From contig NZ_KB913035.1 in assembly GCF_000384255.1 (NCBI RefSeq), positions 2,557,093-2,621,092 of the forward strand: DNA of 64,000 bases, in the 5' to 3' direction. Below, piece by piece: positions 62,059 through 64,000 of this stretch (positions are counted from its first letter, which is position 1; each line of letters opens with the position of its first letter). A program made the position numbers and the translations under genes. Origin of the DNA: Methylotenera mobilis 13. Its GTDB lineage: Bacteria; Pseudomonadota; Gammaproteobacteria; Burkholderiales; Methylophilaceae. Under the pieces are notes generated by a model. It was not told the origin of the DNA and did no database searches. It worked only from the letters and a program-made list of their open reading frames with translations.

Positions 62059-63297
62059 TTAGAATAACCACCAACCAAGCCAGATAGCCGACACCTGCAA
62101 CACCAAGCCAAGTGTCACCTGTTGGAAAAAAACTTTTCCACCGGTGACTGCGGCTGTAATTACTTTAGAGATGGCGTTCGCTGAAAATGCTACTAATATT
62201 GGCACGGTAGCATTTGCGGCCGTAATTTTATTACTTGCCGCTAAAGAAGCCGCTGAAATAGTAGAAGCATGCACATCGGCTAAACCTGCTACAGCAGATG
62301 CCACAACTAAGCCAGCCTGACCAAACCATGCCTTAAGCGCTGCTGACGCAATCAGCACAACAGCGATGACTAACGCCAGTGTCAGTGCAGTTTTAACACT
62401 AAAAGACCGACTAGGCTTACTCAACTCTTGGCTTTGATGATTAAATGAATTTAAAGTAATCACAAGGCCATATAGCGCGATAGTCAGCCCTCCAAATAAT
62501 AAAGGCACTTTTAATGCGTGCAAAGTAGGTGGGTGGATAGCCGCCAACAGCATCACTAACTGAAGCACTGTGGACAGACTTGACAGCGTAGCTCCTGCAA
62601 CTGCCGTACCTATTAGATCTGGCGTTTTTCGGACGCGAGCTCCCATCGCGCCTATCGTCGCAATACTGGAAATAAAGCCTGATACCAAGCCTACTAGAGG
62701 CAAACCCGTACGGCTACCTAATAAACGCAACGCTAAATGACCCAGCGCGCCAATAAACATCACTAATATTACAATTAACCACAAGTTACGAGGATTAATC
62801 GCATCAAAAGGGCCTACTAAAGCATTAGGCACTAATGGTAAAACAATCAAAGTTGCAGCAGCTAGAATCAAGAAATCTATCATCTCATCTTTAGTGACCA
62901 CCCCTCGAACAAAGCCGTGTATGGGCTCTTTTGCAGCAAGCAATATCGCAGCGGCAACAGCCAAACTAGCCGCCATCGATGCCGTAGTCATGGCTAGCCC
63001 GCCCAAAATAACAGTAAACACTAGGCTAATCTCTGTGGTTAATCCAGGATCTTCATCTCTTCTAGTAAAATAGGCTGTTGCTACAAAAACAGTGACGCAG
63101 ATAATTGAAACGACAAGCAACCAAAAATTGACTGAAGTGCTCACTGCGCCAAGTAAAGAAGCTATCGTAAAAGTGCGCACCCCTGCAATTGTTCTATCAC
63201 CCCCATCCGCCTTGCTACGCTCACGCTCGGCCCCAATTAGCAACCCGATGCCTAAGGCAACTGCTAAATTTAACCAGTGCGCATTATCAATTAACAT
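62059..63297 (-). CDS. MgtC/SapB-like membrane protein with DUF4010
   Basis: 412 residues from the ATG at 63297, with GGAAGAG close upstream. A TTG at 63309 is a possible but weaker start. N-terminal MgtC/SapB-type region: LNLAVALGIGLLIGAERERS then GDRTIAGVRTFTIASLLGAV, with four to five helices. Then the DUF4010 part with about eight helices (LPLVGLVSGFISSIATIGAM, VASAVAGLADVHASTISAAS, ITAANATVPILVAFSANAIS). Function of this two-part family is unknown. A transport role is plausible but not shown. Single gene. Confidence 0.9.
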   Translation of the reverse strand: MLIDNAHWLNLAVALGIGLLIGAERERSKADGGDRTIAGVRTFTIASLLGAVSTSVNFWLLVVSIICVTVFVATAYFTRRDEDPGLTTEISLVFTVILGGLAMTTASMAASLAVAAAILLAAKEPIHGFVRGVVTKDEMIDFLILAAATLIVLPLVPNALVGPFDAINPRNLWLIVILVMFIGALGHLALRLLGSRTGLPLVGLVSGFISSIATIGAMGARVRKTPDLIGTAVAGATLSSLSTVLQLVMLLAAIHPPTLHALKVPLLFGGLTIALYGLVITLNSFNHQSQELSKPSRSFSVKTALTLALVIAVVLIASAALKAWFGQAGLVVASAVAGLADVHASTISAASLAASNKITAANATVPILVAFSANAISKVITAAVTGGKVFFQQVTLGLVLQVSAIWLGWWLF

Positions 63298-63331
63298 ACA
63301 CTCTTCCAATCATTAATCTTTAGCATTTTAA

Positions 63332-64000
63332 TTACAACAAACCACGCTCAGCAAACGAAAGAGTTTGATTGCCTGCCACAATAAAATGATCTAATACACG
63401 CACATCTATCAGTGCCAAAGCTTGTTTCAATTGTTGCGTGATTAGCTCATCTGCTGCGCTCTGTTGTGCAACTCCAGAAGGATGGTTGTGTGCAAAAATA
63501 ACACTCGCAGCATTATGATGAATCGCTCGCTTCACCACTTCTCGAGGATAAACACTCGTTTGGGTAAGCGTGCCATTAAATAGCTCCTCAGCAGCATGTA
63601 AACGATTTTGTGCATCTAAAAACAACACCATAAAAACTTCTCGTGTAAGCGCTCCCAGCTTAAGCACTAAATAGTTGCGTACCTGTTGTGGCGACTGAAA
63701 CACATCTCTCGCTTGTAACTGCTCATTTAAAGCTCGACGACTCATTTCAAAAATTGCTTGCAGCTGCACATATTTACTAGTGCCAATACCATGCACCTGA
63801 CTGAGTTCACGCTCAGTTGCTGCAAAAATACCATTAAGACTACCAAACTGACTGAGTAAGTCGCGCGCCAAATCTACTGCGCTTTTACCGACCACACCGA
63901 CGCGTAAAAAAATTGCCAATAACTCAGCATCAGATAAAGCATCAGCACCCATCTCTATTAGCTTTTCTCTAGGTCGCTCACTAGCAGGCCAGTCTGTAAT
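63332..64000 (-). CDS. radC: RadC/JAB-domain DNA repair-like protein (5' end outside window)
   Basis: 223 codons visible, starting mid-frame at the right edge with [20 protein letters not shown], so only a few N-terminal residues are missing. Helix-hairpin-helix part: [20 protein letters not shown] and [26 protein letters not shown] domain at the C-terminal half with the JAMM-type metal motif [17 protein letters not shown], followed by [20 protein letters not shown]. The name RadC is historical. The role in repair is doubtful and the metal site suggests a hydrolase. Full apart from the first residues. Confidence 0.95.
   Translation of the reverse strand: MTDWPASERPREKLIEMGADALSDAELLAIFLRVGVVGKSAVDLARDLLSQFGSLNGIFAATERELSQVHGIGTSKYVQLQAIFEMSRRALNEQLQARDVFQSPQQVRNYLVLKLGALTREVFMVLFLDAQNRLHAAEELFNGTLTQTSVYPREVVKRAIHHNAASVIFAHNHPSGVAQQSAADELITQQLKQALALIDVRVLDHFIVAGNQTLSFAERGLL

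Overview
The window looks like a chromosomal segment of a betaproteobacterium, most likely Methylophilaceae (Methylotenera-like). This is inferred from the dusB-fis-purH-purD-hemF order, the polA / DUF2782 / thrB neighbourhood, BPSS1780-type and TIGR03643-type proteins, ilvD close to lgt, and a modest GC content by eye. No rRNA, tRNA or CRISPR array was seen. The two ends cut an ABC transporter gene (left) and radC (right).

Layout. 1-3.8 kb: a minus-strand operon sbtA-sbtB-ABC transporter (bicarbonate-type Na+ transporter plus its PII-like partner) with a divergent NhaR-like LysR regulator. 3.9-13.3 kb: housekeeping and stress genes (OsmC, FKBP lipoprotein, dacB-bioA with overlapping ends, rlhA, a 7TM diguanylate cyclase, a PhnA-like zinc ribbon protein, tas). 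13.3-15.6 kb: groES-groEL behind a sigma32-type promoter abutting a CIRCE operator. 15.7-16.9 kb: an AT-rich two-gene insert encoding unrecognised membrane proteins. 17-25.4 kb: fklB, ybfF, a FadL-like porin, an unrecognised polytopic membrane protein, then a LysR / pirin / NmrA / extradiol-dioxygenase group. 25.58-25.73 kb: a highly structured candidate small RNA with its own promoter and terminator. 25.9-37.3 kb: uvrD, BPSS1780-type membrane protein, thrB, DUF2782, LOG protein, polA, CinA-like protein, YkgJ, MHS transporter. 37.6-47.2 kb: dusB-fis, purH, purD, hemF, M18 aminopeptidase and two Na+-coupled amino-acid transporters. 47.3-50.8 kb: cytochrome c, hexose-6-phosphate mutarotase, ilvD.

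50.9-57.9 kb is a chromosomal integron lying between ilvD and lgt. It has an intact integron integrase reading away from the array, an attI core, and a small cassette array (unknown 123-aa protein, RDD protein, membrane protein, PNPOx-like, VOC, CYTH, SMR). Two apparently identical copies of an IS110-family element sit inside two consecutive attC sites. Each copy carries a 5' non-coding segment that can be folded as a bridge RNA: one loop carries segments matching the two halves of the attC target and a second loop carries a 12-nt match to the element's right end. This is the most interesting structure in the window.

58.0-64 kb: lgt, a small unknown protein, TIGR03643-ybdD-cstA, an MgtC/DUF4010 membrane protein and the C-terminal part of radC. 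GTTAACAA / TTGTTAAC inverted repeats occur on both sides of the cstA group.

All calls come from reading translated sequence and motifs. No database search or folding program was run.
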